A stretch of 64,000 bases of DNA from Nautilus pompilius (GCA_018389105.1 JACATO010002451.1:3426501-3490500), one strand, 5' to 3'; counted from the first letter of the stretch, positions 13,101 through 23,934 are shown. Notes: a model not told the origin generated them from the sequence alone. A program made the numbers and translations.

Positions 13101-16100
13101 GCTGCCGTGAAACATTTTTGCAGACAAGTGTTGCAACAAGCAAACATTAGAAATTAGATGAGTTCAATTGTGCACGTTAAACACATCACCAAATTACATG
13201 TACATGGATGTAGGCTACTGTCTAAACAATACTCTGGAAATTGTGGACCCCTGAAGTAGCCCAGCAGCTGTGCTTTTGAAGGCACCAGCAAAAGGGCCTT
13301 CTGAAAGGGGATACTGTGAAAGATTGTAATACAAAAAAGTATGAAGTAATTTGCTTAACAAATTCAGAATATTTTACAACAGTGATGTAGGAAATCAAAG
13401 ACAGAAGGAAAAAATGATGAAGAAGCAGAGAGAGAAAACGAGAGGTTAGAAAAAGAATGACAAAAAGAAATGTTATACCGAGAAGGCAAAAATAGCACAT
13501 CAGGTGCCTTAAAGAACAGTGCAAAGGGTGATGGTTAATTCCTTACTTACTGATTAATATAATTTTAAGTTTTCTTTACCAAAATGAGGTTTGGCCACTA
13601 AAATATATATGGCAAATCTGAGCATAAAATATCATTACTGTGTACCATTGCTTCAACCAGACATCTTGTCATTACTTATGACTAAAATGGCCAGGACTCC
13701 TTCCAAGACTGAATTATCTTAAGTATCACCAACACTGAACAAACCCACCAAAACTTTCAGATGAGGGAGGTATGCCAAACTGATTCAAATAATGGTGCCA
13801 GAGCTTAGCAGTCCAGTGGTCTAACCAATTAACTGGCCTATAGAAAATATATTAACCTGAAATTAGCATTTGGCTTAATCTTACACCTATGGGTCCCTTA
13901 ATCAAGCTTCTGATCCACATGCCAGTTGATTTTTATTTCAAGTTCGATATACAATGCTTTACAGTAATGAAATTTATTTAAAAAGCCAAAGTAATCTTAA
14001 CATACAACTTGCATTTAATTTAAATGTTCTATTATATTAAACCAGGCTATAATATATCACTAATCTTGATTATCAAATGTCATATGAATTGATCTATTTT
14101 AATATTAAAGTTATATTTTAAAATATGAATACATTTACAAAATGCTTCCCAAAACAAGTACAATGGCCACTTTTTTTTTGTTTTTTTCAAAATAAGAAAT
14201 AATTAGCAAAAAGCCATAGTTTTCATAATATATAACAGCAAAACAATGAATGAAATATTAAATCAGATGATCATAATTTACCCCAAATGAACGGTAGATC
14301 AGGACCTTTAATTCAAATTCACCCTTTTCTTTTGTGCCTTAATCTCATTTTGTATTGCAATTGTAAACCTTAAATTTAGATTCTTAAAAACTAGAAAGAA
14401 ATAAAAAAAAAAAAATTAAAATTCCAGTTGTGTGAAGGAATAAATAGGAAAAGCATACACAATGAATGATAATTATTTGGCTGGCATATTTCTTTGAGAA
14501 AATGTGCTCAATGTTGGCAGACTTTCAGAACAGTTGCCGTATCTTCCCAGCACAGATGGTGATCACATGACATGTCTGTGCATAAAATGCCAGAAATAAG
14601 ACAGCCTGGTTGATGTTATTCCCATCCACCAGATCTCCACACTGCCAGTTTTGTCAAATGAGGCTATTTACAAAGGACTGGAAAATAGAACCCACTTAAC
14701 TACATTTTACAGTTAGGGAAAAAAGCAGTCTTAAAATCAACCTTCTTTGATATCTGGCATTTTATAGCATCATTTCCAATCCAGCATCAATGATGCATGT
14801 GCATAAGACTTTCATCTAGACTTCAGGTCTCCAACTAATTAATACCAATGTCTGATTGGCCAGGCAACACCATGCCACATGCAGACACCGACTCCCACTA
14901 CCAGAAATGAAGCAATTCTAATGAAATCAAGATGAAGAGTTGTTCTTAAAATATAACTGTACTATACCTGATTAGGTTCATTGATCAATCCAGAAATGTG
15001 ACATATGCAAAAATCTCCAAAGTTTCCAAAATGAAATATACCAGCCTCATCAATTTTTACTAAAGATTGATGCTCAAATCTTTTTTGGAGGAGTGAATAT
15101 TCCCATCCTAACTCATTTTATTTTCTACTTGCTTGGTTAGCAAAGCTAGTTGCCGTGAATATTTAATTTTGCACTCTTTTCCAAATGCCATCATCTTGAG
15201 ATGCCATAATAGACTTGAATGATCACATTTCTAAGTCTTTATTTTTCAAAAGAACACAGTTTTAAGTACACAATTTGGTGCAGCCAGTATCAAGGCAATT
15301 CTTCTTTTAAAATTTTTTTTTTTTGCTAAATTATTCTTTCTGTAGAAACACTTTACTTTAGTTCCAATAAAAATAAGTGTCATCAAGAAAAAATGTTGTG
15401 CCAATGAATACTTCACATATTAATACATTTTCCAAAAGGATTACCATTTTCATACACTAGTTGTCCCATTACAGAAAAGGTTTCAAGTACAGCCACTCCT
15501 CAGTTAACGACCATTCAAAAATACGACCACAATTTTACAAAAGCGTAAAAAATTGTTTACCGACCGTTGCGCACATTTATGACCAAACTTCGTACACCTG
15601 ACAACAACGCACGCCCGAGTGAGAAGGCAGCAACCACTGACCATCTCTGCATATCTCAATGCTAGTCGTTCGCTATTACAGTTAGCATCGCACATAACCC
15701 GCTCTTATTTTCACTTGTTTATTTAGTGTTTACGCACATTTTACCCCAAACCAAGATATCTTCAAAGAGAAAGACCACCAGTTCAGCTGAAGGAAGTAGC
15801 AAAAAGCATAGGAAATCCATCGATCTCAATTTGAAGATCATCAAAGTGTATGATGCCGGGAAAAGGGTGAACACTATAGCATGCAATGAAGGCCTGGCCC
15901 ATTCCACCATCTCCACCATTTTGAAGGATAAGGATCAGAGAGGCGATGCAAGAATCACCAGGAGTGAAAGCAGTTATAACAAGACAGCGAAAAGGTCTCA
16001 TCCACAAAACGGAAAAACTGCTTATAATTTGGATTGAGGATCAGATACAAAAGAGGATGCTGATTAGTCTTCTTACTATTCAGGCTAAGGCACACAGCCT

Positions 16101-19100
16101 TTTCAACACACAAAGGTGGTGGTGGTGAGGAGTGCACCAAAACATTCACTGCCAGCCATGGCTGGTTTATGCGATTTCAGCGAAGATTTAATCTCCACAA
16201 CAAATGCATAAGTGATGAAGCTGCAAGTGCTGACGAAGGAGCTTCCGAACATTTTCTGGATGAATTTGATGATATCATCACAGTAGGGAACTATTTACTT
16301 GAGCAGATATTCAATGTCAATGAAACAGGATTACATTGGGGGAAAATGCCAGAATGGACCTACATACAGGAGGAGGCCAAATCAATGCCTGGATTTAAAG
16401 CATTTAAGGATAGAGTAACCTTGCTATTTGGAAGAAATGTCGCCGAATTCAAGCTGAAGCCTTTTATAATCTACCATTCAGAAAACCCACGCGCATTCAA
16501 AAACATAAGCAAGCACACACTGCCCGTTTACTACCAATCCAATCAGAAGGCATGGATGATGCAATCCCTCTTCAAGAATTAGTTCATGAATTGTTCCATA
16601 CTCCAAGTAAAGGGAATTTGTTTTAAAATTCTCCTGACCCTCGACAATGTATCTGGACACCCACACATCTCGACAATCTCCACCCAGATATAAAGGTAGT
16701 TTATCTACCAAGCCTATGGACCAGGGAGCTATTACAACATTCAAGGCATATGATCTACATGAAACGTCTGCCAAAGCCATAGCCGCAACGGGGGATAATA
16801 CGCAAGCATTGTGCAAGTTTTGTAAAGAATACAATATCCTCCATTGTATCAAAAACATCGCAGCAGCACGGGAGGGTGTTAGTGTGAAGTGCATGCCAGG
16901 AATTTGGGAAAAGTGCTTAAAATGTTTCTCTGTTTTTTGTAAATAATTTGAAGGATTCGGCCAAAACAAAAATTTGGACGAAATAAATAAAAAAATTGTG
17001 ACTTTCACCAAATCCCTTGATTTAGAAGTCGATGCTGAAGATGTGAAGAATTTGATAGCCCTCCCTCGGTGTAGGCTTTCAAACAAAGATATGATTGATT
17101 TGAAAGAAAAAACAGAACATGAACCAAAAAAAGTTCAGTGTAAAAAGATTGGCTGGTGTTTTCACGGATGTTAGCAAAATTTTTATCAGAATTAGAAAGC
17201 ATGGATCCAAATGTAGAACGTTTAGGAAAGGTAGATCAGCAAATGCGTGAAATCCTAAGATGTTATTGTGAAATATATGAAGAAAAAAAAAGAAAAACAC
17301 CTGTGCAAACCAAACTTAGTGGGTTCTTTAAGAAAGTTACTCCTTCCACATCCCCACTTCCCTCACAACCAACAACCCCAGCCACAAGCAGACGAAGCTC
17401 AGCCATCAACCAGCAATGCCAGCGTACCCGTTTCAGAAAACATGGAAAAGGATTTCTTCGAAGGATTTATATCCGATTAAATTGATGTTTAATTGTAAAA
17501 TCTGATTTTGTACCTTGTCTCTTTTTTTGTATTAAATATTGTTATGCATATATTTTGTACATAATAAACAAACTTTTCATATTACATTGAGTTTTATTTA
17601 GCCTTTTTATTTCTATTTAAGCTTACAAAAAAATTATGCAAAGGTGAAATTAGTAGAAAAACAAACTTAAAGTTTATGCTAAAATATAAGCTATATAGAA
17701 TACATACAGTATTAAACCAAAGCTTTAAAAATGTTCATAAGGTTCAAACAGTCATAAAGACATGCAAAGATTTTAAAAGGTAATAAATTATGGCAAAAAT
17801 GTTAGAATTAGAGAGATCTTTGAAGTAGAATGTACAAATTGTTGTTAAAAATGTTGACACTTCATGAAGGATAAAAGAAATTGAGTATGGAAGGCAGAAA
17901 TAAAAGTTTGTTGTACTTCAAGCTTCATATGCCAAAACTGCAAAATTTAGAAAACTAGTTTTAGAAAATCAAGTTGTTGATCTACTTCAGCATTTTTTAG
18001 TTTTCATCCATCCCAAGTAGATACTTTCTCATTTTCCAGAATCACTTTCCCTTGCTGGTTTGTCATTTTCACTCAAATTCTCTTTCTGTCCATACCAAAG
18101 ATTCCTGCCACATCACTGACTGTTATAGATTTTGCATAGTTAACATCTACTGTAGCCTGAACTTGATCATGTAGCTTGCCGTGGAATGGCCATTAGCCTA
18201 GTGGTTACACTACTAGACTGCTAAGGCTAAGAATACCTTATTACCAAAGTTAATTACCAACCATATTTATTTTTAGCATCTAAAAACAAATCATTTACTA
18301 ATTATCAAATATACTTGACGTATTCATCACAAAACCTGACTAAAAAATACACCCATCTTTATATTAGTGAGAGACTAAGAATTTACAAAAGCATCAAGCA
18401 AAGCTGTAATTTTTTTTAAAAATAAATGTATTAAGACAGCATCACTAAAAATTTTTTCTTCATTAGTTTTTTAGATCCTGTTTTGCTGTTTATTCTCAAC
18501 TAGATTTTGAGAAAGTAAAATGTACATAATCATATCGGTAGGTAAAAGCACATCCAAGCAGTCCCTTACTATTTGTAGGGAGATAGTTAAAAAAAAGCCT
18601 GTTAACTGCCAAGATTGTAACAATCAAAAGCAGGAAATATCAAACAGGATATGAATGTTTTTATTTCTTCAGTTTCATTCTAGACCATGCTTATATACCA
18701 TTAATGTACATTTGTACCAATAATTTTTAAGTAATATTTTAAAAACACCTGAATGAAAAGAAAAGCTGGATCCAGATGCAAAAAAGTCAATGAGAAAATA
18801 TGCTAAAGGATGGAAACAATTTTAATCCTGCCATATTTCAATCACATGAATTGGAAATATGCAAATTGAAATTAGCTACAGGCAGGCTTCACCTCTTAGC
18901 TATTGTTAATATCTTCAATTTCATGGATGATCTATTGTAACGAAAAAGATTTAAGTTTCCAATATGATCCACAAAAGACTGCTTAAAATAGAGGGAGTTT
19001 CATGACAGTCACTAGATTCTTTTGCTGGATTTATTGAAAAGTTTAAAAAAAAAAATTCTATCTGAAAAAAAAACAGAAGAAGGTAAATCATAACAAATGA

Positions 19101-21765
19101 CTGAGGCAAAGTCTGTTAAGATAATTCAAATTTTTAAAATATAAAAGCCTTTTTTCATGATATTCAGTTGATGAGCTTACTAACTAAACTAGATTTTAAG
19201 CATGGATTTCCAGCATAGTATATACAATTTATTTGCTTAAGAAACAATTCGTAAATTAAACGTAAAATTTTTGAAAGTGTTTCTTTATGTTGGTAATTCA
19301 CGATTTTAAAATCATCCAGAAAAAGTTCGGGTACTTTTAAGCTGAATAAATTTCTAATTTTTTAAAAACTAATATATCCAACTCTAAGAACTATTTTAAA
19401 AACAATCTTTTTCAATCTTAAAAATTAACAGAGGTAATTTTCTAAAAAAAAATGGGTGATTATTTGGCAAAAGGTCTGTCTACCGTATAGGAAATGTATT
19501 TTATCAGACACTGCTTTCATATTTTATTAAACATGTATACTTTACTATGAAGTTTTTACAAATGATAAACAAAAAAAACTCACCTTGTGGAATATGGATT
19601 ATTTTCTGTTGTAAAACGATGTTTTGACTTTTCTAGCTAAATAGTAAACTGAATATACTTTAGAACAAAACTGTCAGATGTATGCACAATTAATTGGATA
19701 AATTTTGAGAATTCGGGTATTTTCCATATTGGAAAAACAAACAGAACATTTATAAGGATGTAGCACATCTATTAAGCTAAACTGAACAGCAAAGACAGCT
19801 TTGGTGATAGTTTTCTTTAAAATGTGACTTTTGTCAATTTTAGTCTAAAATGCTAGGATATTAAATATTGAATGATTCTATACAAGTATTGATTCTTTTA
19901 ATGTGTTATTTGATGAAAAATATAATTAAAAGTCTCCACTTTGGCATAGTTCATGCCTTGATATCTCACACTCAGTAGTTTATAGAAGCTTTTCACAAAA
20001 TTGCTAAAGCTGAATTAATGATCATCTGGACACACTGGTGTGGAACTTATGACTTATGAACCAGGAAGAAGAAGAAAAAAAGATGTCATCCTAACTGAAA
20101 GATGTGTTGTTAGAATGTGGAGAAAAGGAGAAAATTAAAGCAAAATGCACGCATTTAAATGTATATTAATATAGCTCTTTCTCAGCTTTCAAAAAAACCA
20201 AGGAAAACTTTTGTTTGATGCCAACATCTGCATTGGTAGATAGCTTCTTTCCAAAGACATGCCATACCTAAAATGATAAGGTCACATATTCCTAGGATAA
20301 CATATCTGAATTAATTATTTACCAAATATCCCAGTGTCAGTTAAAAAAAAAAAAAAAAAATTTCCGATTCTTCAAAAAACATGATGTAAGCAGTATCACT
20401 CACTGCCTCACCTATGGAGTTTGTAGCTAATGTTTGATTTCTTGCATTACTTGTTGCAGGAAACTGATCTTTGTTGTTTTAACCTGATATTTTCATGTCC
20501 TACAATTGAATTATTTACAGTATTTCAACATTTTCATGCCATTTAAAAAAAAAAAAACTGCGTGTCAGATCAGTTTAGTATCAGGCTGCAAAAGACTGCT
20601 TCAGTTTGAACTGTTGTAAGATTATAAGATTAATTATGTAGTCATAGCAAAGAAATCTTTAAAAGGTATCTTAAAAAGTAAGCAAGCTACAGAAAGCAGT
20701 TAACATAAACAAGTCTGCTAATAATAAAATTCATATCAAGGCGTATTCTTCTGCCTTAAGCTGTTTGGAGCCTATGTATTTACAAACAAATACATGCATG
20801 ACATCTTTCTTAATTTACATTTAAGAATGAAGAGAGTACAACTCAAATGTATAGCTTTGTCACTAAGCACTGAAAACTGAAATACAACAGCTAAAAATAA
20901 ACCTTAACAGCAATGCAGAAATTATCTAAGTTTCTCGCCAAAAAAAATTCTTTTAAAAGTAAAACTTTATAATAGAAAAACTGTTTGGTGATGGGTAAAT
21001 AAGCCAGAAAACAGCATGCTACAAAATATCTATAATTTTGCACTAGACACTCAAATTGATAATTTTTTAGAACCAAGAAATATCTGTCATTAAATATGCC
21101 TGTGCATTTTTTCCAGAGTCTAATGTCTGCTAACTTCATAAAATGAAATACTAGCAAGAAAAGCAGCCCATAAAAATACACATTCCATTATGTTAAAAGA
21201 AAATGACTTACCTACAGTTTGGTGCAGGGCACCAACGTGCATCAGGGTTTGAAACAAGAACTCTTCTGACCATAAAATCCTCATATTTCTGTATCAGTAT
21301 GTCGTCCTGCAGAATCATCTTTATGTCATTTGGATGAAAGCGTTCAGCACACTCTGGACAACAAATGTTCACACGACTCTCTGTAATCTCAATCTTTAGA
21401 TACTGTCTAAGGCAACTGATGCAAGATCGGTGATAACACGTTGTGATATCTGGAAAGCTCTCGGCTGTATGCTCTGACAAACACAAAGGACATTCTCTCT
21501 CTCCATCGCCTCGTTTTGGTGCAGGCTGCAGAGAGTCGGAGGATGATGCTGAACGAACTGTTGTACTGTCCTTTTCAATAACATTGGTGTTAGTGATACT
21601 ACTCTCTGACCTCGTGTCCAGGTCAAGACTTGCTTGTGATTTTGACCGGCTTCTTCGAGAATAGAAAATTCTTCGAAGAGAAAATCGGGCAGAACTCTTT
21701 CGTTTTTCAGAACCCTTTGATGTGCTGGAGGCAGTAGAAATAACTTCAGTATCTTTCCCCTTCAT
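3872..21765 (-). CDS. RNF19A: RNF19-like RBR E3 ubiquitin-protein ligase (8 coding exons, 599 aa)
   Basis: Joined CDS, minus strand: 21765-21212, 11197-11004, 8888-8744, 8117-7955, 7286-7178, 5523-5368, 5228-5000, 4121-3872. The total of 1800 nt is in frame through every junction and ends in TGA. Seen: RING1 with Cys92, Cys95, Cys110, His112, Cys115, Cys118, Cys136, Cys139; an IBR with paired Cys from 179 to 224; RING2 from Cys256/Cys259 with DGSCNHMTC, so Cys271 fits the RBR catalytic cysteine. Two hydrophobic stretches follow (about 320-349 and 367-407). The N-terminus is Ser/Arg-rich. Known of the family: RNF19A/B (dorfin) are membrane-associated RBR ligases that take ubiquitin onto the RING2 cysteine from an E2 before transfer. 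The linker and membrane segments match RNF19 rather than parkin or ARIH. The protein is shorter than human RNF19A (838 aa) or RNF19B (732 aa), mostly in the C-terminal tail. A versus B cannot be decided; invertebrates may carry a single pre-duplication gene. Confidence 0.93.
4122..4999 (-). other. RNF19 intron 7
   Basis: AT-rich intron bounded by GTAAGT and TTTTAG. No gene, repeat family or RNA recognised; a short G run occurs near 4581. Confidence 0.7.
5000..5228 (-). CDS. RNF19A: RNF19 coding exon 7: Ser-rich cytosolic tail
   Basis: Acceptor CCACAG, donor GTAAGT. Residues 442-516, with the conserved blocks [12 protein letters not shown] and [12 protein letters not shown] known from RNF19 proteins. 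Low-complexity, Ser/Asn-rich and likely disordered. Confidence 0.9.
5368..5523 (-). CDS. RNF19A: RNF19 coding exon 6: second membrane segment and Cys-containing tail
   Basis: Acceptor TTCCAG, donor GTGAGT. Residues 389-440: [19 protein letters not shown] completes the second hydrophobic segment, followed by the RNF19 signature CRSGGCGVS and an acidic FEFDDNE stretch. Confidence 0.93.
5524..7177 (-). other. RNF19 intron 5
   Basis: AT-rich intron (GTGAGT donor, TTCCAG acceptor). Contains an unrecognised 95-codon open frame at 6450-6737 on the plus strand with no motif or codon structure to support a gene, and a purine-rich patch near 6703-6725. Confidence 0.65.
7178..7286 (-). CDS. RNF19A: RNF19 coding exon 5: inter-membrane loop and start of second membrane segment
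   Basis: Acceptor TTCTAG (first base 7286), donor GTGAGT. Residues 353-388 plus one base. SKHKRNLAV precedes a hydrophobic run (from about 367) that continues across the next junction. Confidence 0.91.
7287..7954 (-). other. RNF19 intron 4
   Basis: AT-rich intron with consensus ends. Nothing else recognised. Confidence 0.65.
7955..8117 (-). CDS. RNF19A: RNF19 coding exon 4: first membrane segment
   Basis: Acceptor TTAG, donor GTAAAT. Residues 299-352: the [11 protein letters not shown] block, a basic RKKK cluster and a long hydrophobic Gly/Ile/Val-rich stretch (about 320-349) ending VGRK. The juxtaposition of basic cluster and hydrophobic segment is characteristic of RNF19A/B. Confidence 0.93.
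8118..8743 (-). other. RNF19 intron 3
   Basis: AT-rich intron with a T run near 8643-8659. Nothing else recognised. Confidence 0.65.
8744..8888 (-). CDS. RNF19A: RNF19 coding exon 3: RING2 with catalytic cysteine
   Basis: Acceptor TGCAG, donor GTAAGC. It begins at the conserved DDIKPCPRC block (Cys256, Cys259), continues through DGSCNHMTC (catalytic Cys271, Cys276) and CGAEFCWLC (Cys279, Cys284, Cys287), and ends at the ISDLHYL segment typical of RNF19. Confidence 0.94.
8889..11003 (-). other. RNF19 intron 2
   Basis: AT-rich intron with several homopolymer A/T tracts (8970-8986, 10079-10091). No recognisable transposon coding sequence or RNA gene. Confidence 0.6.
11004..11197 (-). CDS. RNF19A: RNF19 coding exon 2: IBR and linker
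   Basis: Acceptor TTTCAG, first exon base 11197; residues 185-249. It carries most of the IBR zinc ligands (Cys193, Cys196, Cys201, Cys206, Cys211, Cys214, His219, Cys224) and the linker to RING2. The donor at 11003-10998 reads GTACGC, weaker than the other donors in the gene. It is the only nearby GT that keeps the frame into the next exon, giving AAG (Lys250). Confidence 0.88.
13795..13848 (-). repeat. tRNA-Ser(GCT)-like SINE head fragment
   Basis: On the minus strand, TTGGTTAGACCACTGGACTG followed by CTAAG resembles the D-loop and anticodon arm of tRNA-Ser(GCT), whose anticodon stem-loop reads GGACTGCTAATCC. It matches the copy near 18.2 kb over about 25 bases. The T-arm is not visible, so this is a SINE remnant rather than a tRNA gene. 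Confidence 0.4.
15490..17580 (+). mobile_element. Tigger1-like (pogo superfamily) DNA transposon, decayed
   Basis: Begins with CAGCCACTCCTCAGTTAACG directly after TA, as expected for a pogo 5' end at a TA target. The transposase follows in fragments. A CENP-B-type HTH ([15 protein letters not shown], 15810-15860) is preceded by what looks like a start codon mutated to ATA. Next come [12 protein letters not shown] (16170) and [13 protein letters not shown] (about 16300), where the usual first catalytic Asp of FNVDETG is Asn. [13 protein letters not shown] follows, then a block matching L.LDN..GHP (16640; second Asp kept) and [12 protein letters not shown] (16720; third Asp kept). Several stops and frameshifts interrupt it. 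No matching 3' inverted repeat was found, so the right end is truncated or diverged. Strongly like TIGD1/Tigger1. Relatively CpG-rich against its surroundings. Confidence 0.85.
17995..18175 (-). mobile_element. Possible pogo/Jerky-type DNA-binding N-terminus fragment
   Basis: Minus-strand translation contains [20 protein letters not shown] followed by a Lys-rich segment. This resembles the Brinker/CENP-B-like HTH at the start of some pogo transposases (..AA..FGV.RK.VREW..). Short and interrupted; a chance match is possible. Confidence 0.3.
18188..18236 (+). repeat. tRNA-Ser(GCT)-like SINE head fragment
   Basis: GGCCATTAGCCTAGTGGTTA (A-box-like), then CACTACTAGACTGCTAAG, resembles the 5' half of tRNA-Ser(GCT) and the inverted copy at 13.8 kb. 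No B box or acceptor stem closes it, so it is not a functional tRNA gene. Confidence 0.42.
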
Positions 21766-21806
21766 TTTTTTTTTTTTAATTTTTTTTTTTTTTTACTTAT
21801 TCATAC
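21212..21806 (-). CDS. RNF19A: RNF19 coding exon 1: 5' leader, Ser/Arg-rich N-terminus, RING1, start of IBR
   Basis: The exon begins after a TTTCAG acceptor (first base 21806) and ends at 21212 with a GTAAGT donor. Translation starts at the ATG at 21765 and gives residues 1-184 plus two bases of codon 185. It covers a basic/serine-rich head (about residues 15-45), all of RING1 (Cys92-Cys139) and the first IBR cysteines (Cys179, Cys184). The frame upstream of 21765 is closed by the poly(A)-type leader, and no earlier in-frame ATG exists in the exon. Confidence 0.92.
21766..21806 (-). promoter_or_regulatory. Poly(A)-rich 5' leader with a 4-codon uORF before the RNF19 start
   Basis: On the mRNA strand the 41 nt between the splice acceptor and the start codon read GTATGAATAAGT, then 15 A, TT and 12 A, directly before the ATG. 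A minimal upstream ORF (ATG AAT AAG TAA, from 21804) sits at the junction. A-tracts in leaders can bind poly(A)-binding protein and favour unstructured initiation; an effect here is inference. Confidence 0.6.
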
Positions 21807-22899
21807 CTGAAATTAAAAACCAAAAAATTATTTTTCTTATAAAGCAAACCATCTTTATTATAGTTACTGACAAACTAAATGTCTATTTATTCAGCAGAAT
21901 AATAATTAACTTTTATGTCAATGACAAGAAAAATCTAGATTAAAGTGTGAGATATTCAGTTATCAAGTAAAATTCTAACTTAGTTTTGCTAATTTTTAAA
22001 ATAAATGGCACCTCATCTATTTGAAGACCAATATTCAAAATACCAAAAATCCCTATGATTCAGATAAATTCTAAAATGCATACTAATTAAATGAAATGCA
22101 AAAACAACTTTTTCTCAATCTACCAAAACTGATGAATATCCATGACTTCATCTGAGGTCTGAAACATAATCGAATTAATCAGAAGATATTGGAGGGGGTA
22201 AGAACATTTTTAGTAGAGAATATCACGAAAACTGCAAATCTTTTAGCCTACATGAATATCCACAAGTACAGGATCATATAAAACTGCTATTATATTTTTC
22301 CTCTCTGAAACAACTTGTTAAAAGAAAAAAAACACCACCTTACACAGTGTAATCGGATTGGCCAAGAGAATTTACTAAATTATCCAGTTTTGAAAATTAA
22401 AAATGCTCTTTTAAACAAAATAGTGAAATGTATTAAATACCGTAAGCAAACAAGATACTGACAATTTGTTTACCAACTAAAAGGAAAGATTGCTCAATAA
22501 TTTTCAGCATATCCTTGTGACCATTCAAAATGTGAATAAATGTCATAGCTAAACTAATCTATTAGAACTTAAAATTAACCTATCTGGTCGGTCTATCTCT
22601 CTCTCTCTCTGAAACTTTAAACCTATTGGGTATTAAAGTTAATGTTCAACACTTTACTACAGATTTTTCATTAATTTTTGCCACTTTTCAGCCAGAATTA
22701 AATTTTTTATGGCTGTTCAATAAATATAAGGGCAAGAATAGAAAGCCATTGTGGATACATTATCTACAAGGTTTTTTGTAAACATCAGAAACTCAATTCC
22801 ATTGTTATGTGGAGGTTAATGCAGAAATTATCAATGTTTCAAATGATGAGATCCATCATAAGACACTGACTTGAAGAGTAGAACCAGTCTAAACAGAGA

Positions 22900-23840
22900 G
22901 CATTATAGAACTGATAACCTGCCTAATCACCACCTTCTATGAGCAAACTGACACCTTTCTCTGAGATCCTGGTGCACTTCAAAACAATCAGCAAAACATC
23001 TGCTGTTAAGAAGAAATCCAAGAAATGGCTAAAGTACATATATATATATATATGGCTAAAATAGGAAAAATATAGAATACCGAATAGTCATCTAATTATC
23101 AAGTTTACGACAGAGACAACGTAATAACCAACTTCCTTTCTGTCTACCTGATTTTCAGAAAAGCCAGGAAACTGAGTACAAGTGTATACAGGAAGACATA
23201 CAGGACGTTATCTGAATTTTTACATCAGTCACCAAAATGTTTATGAAAGACCTAGTTAAAATGCCATTTAACAAAAACAAGAAAAATGTATGTTCATTGT
23301 GCAAATCTAAAACTGGAAAAACAGCTAATAACTGGTTTCTGAAAAATGAATATCAAAGCATTTCATAAGCAGGCAATGAAGTAAAAAAAAACAAAAACAA
23401 AACAGAACAGCAGATTGTGATCCCTTATATAAAATCATCTCTGCAAGGACTTCAGAGTCAAGTCTTTCAAAAACCACTGTACAATTAAGCAATCAGTTAT
23501 ATTTTGGCCTCACAGCAAGACTCATTATCAACCAAGGATACAATTTATTCCATCTCTTGTGGCTATGGTAAGAAATACATTACTGAGATAAAAAGACCCA
23601 TCAAAATCAGAACAGAAGAACACAAAAGATCAAATTAGCTGCTTGATCAAACAGAAAATTCATCATTAGCAGATCTGTCTACTTGTTAATTGCATGAATT
23701 GTTTCATTGTAGATGGTTAGAAATTATAGAAGTGGAAGAAACAATCTACGTGTCTTTGAAACCCAACAAGCCAAGTACATGCTGAGATATCAGCTATATC
23801 TAAATATCCTTGTTAACTGATAGAAAAGAATTAAATATCC
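22900..23840 (+). mobile_element. Penelope-like retroelement (PLE) fragment: RT end and GIY-YIG region
   Basis: Near 23160-23200 the frame reads KLSTSVYRKTYRTLSEFLHQ, matching the PLE reverse-transcriptase thumb motif (..STSVYRKPTHTDRYLH..). At about 23538-23630 the sequence SISCGYGKKYITEIKRPIK, then IRTEEHKRSN, matches the GIY-YIG endonuclease of Penelope elements (I.C..CGK.YIGETKR....R..EH). After it, VEETIYVSLKP.KPS matches the usual PLE C-terminus. Stops and frameshifts interrupt the order, but order and spacing fit a 3' part of a PLE. The 5' boundary is a guess. Confidence 0.62.
23037..23052. repeat. (TA)n microsatellite
   Basis: Eight TA units inside the Penelope-like fragment. Confidence 0.9.
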
Positions 23841-23934
23841 CAAAAAGGTTGGCTAATTTTAATAACATATCTTGATGCCAGTGGGACATCTGCACAATCA
23901 TTCTTGGATGGGGGGGGTTAAGAAATATTTAATG

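Larger units (their letters stand above)
11198..21211 (-). other. RNF19 intron 1 (10 kb), repeat-bearing
   Basis: The intron holds a Tigger-like element (15490-17580), a possible second pogo-type N-terminal fragment (about 17995-18175, minus) and two tRNA-Ser-like SINE heads (near 13.8 and 18.2 kb). The remainder is AT-rich with no recognised gene. Open frames at 12797-13147 and 13222-13524 (minus) show no recognisable domain. Confidence 0.6.

Noticed and set aside
12797..13524. Two minus-strand frames of 116 and 100 codons in RNF19 intron 1
   Set aside because: No recognisable motif, no splice context linking them to RNF19, composition of AT-rich noise.
16478..17086. 202-codon open frame on the minus strand
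   Set aside because: It is the antisense shadow of the Tigger-like transposase; no domain on this strand, and sense blocks explain the region.
13795..18236. Functional tRNA-Ser genes
   Set aside because: Only the D and anticodon arms are recognisable; acceptor stem and T-arm do not close.
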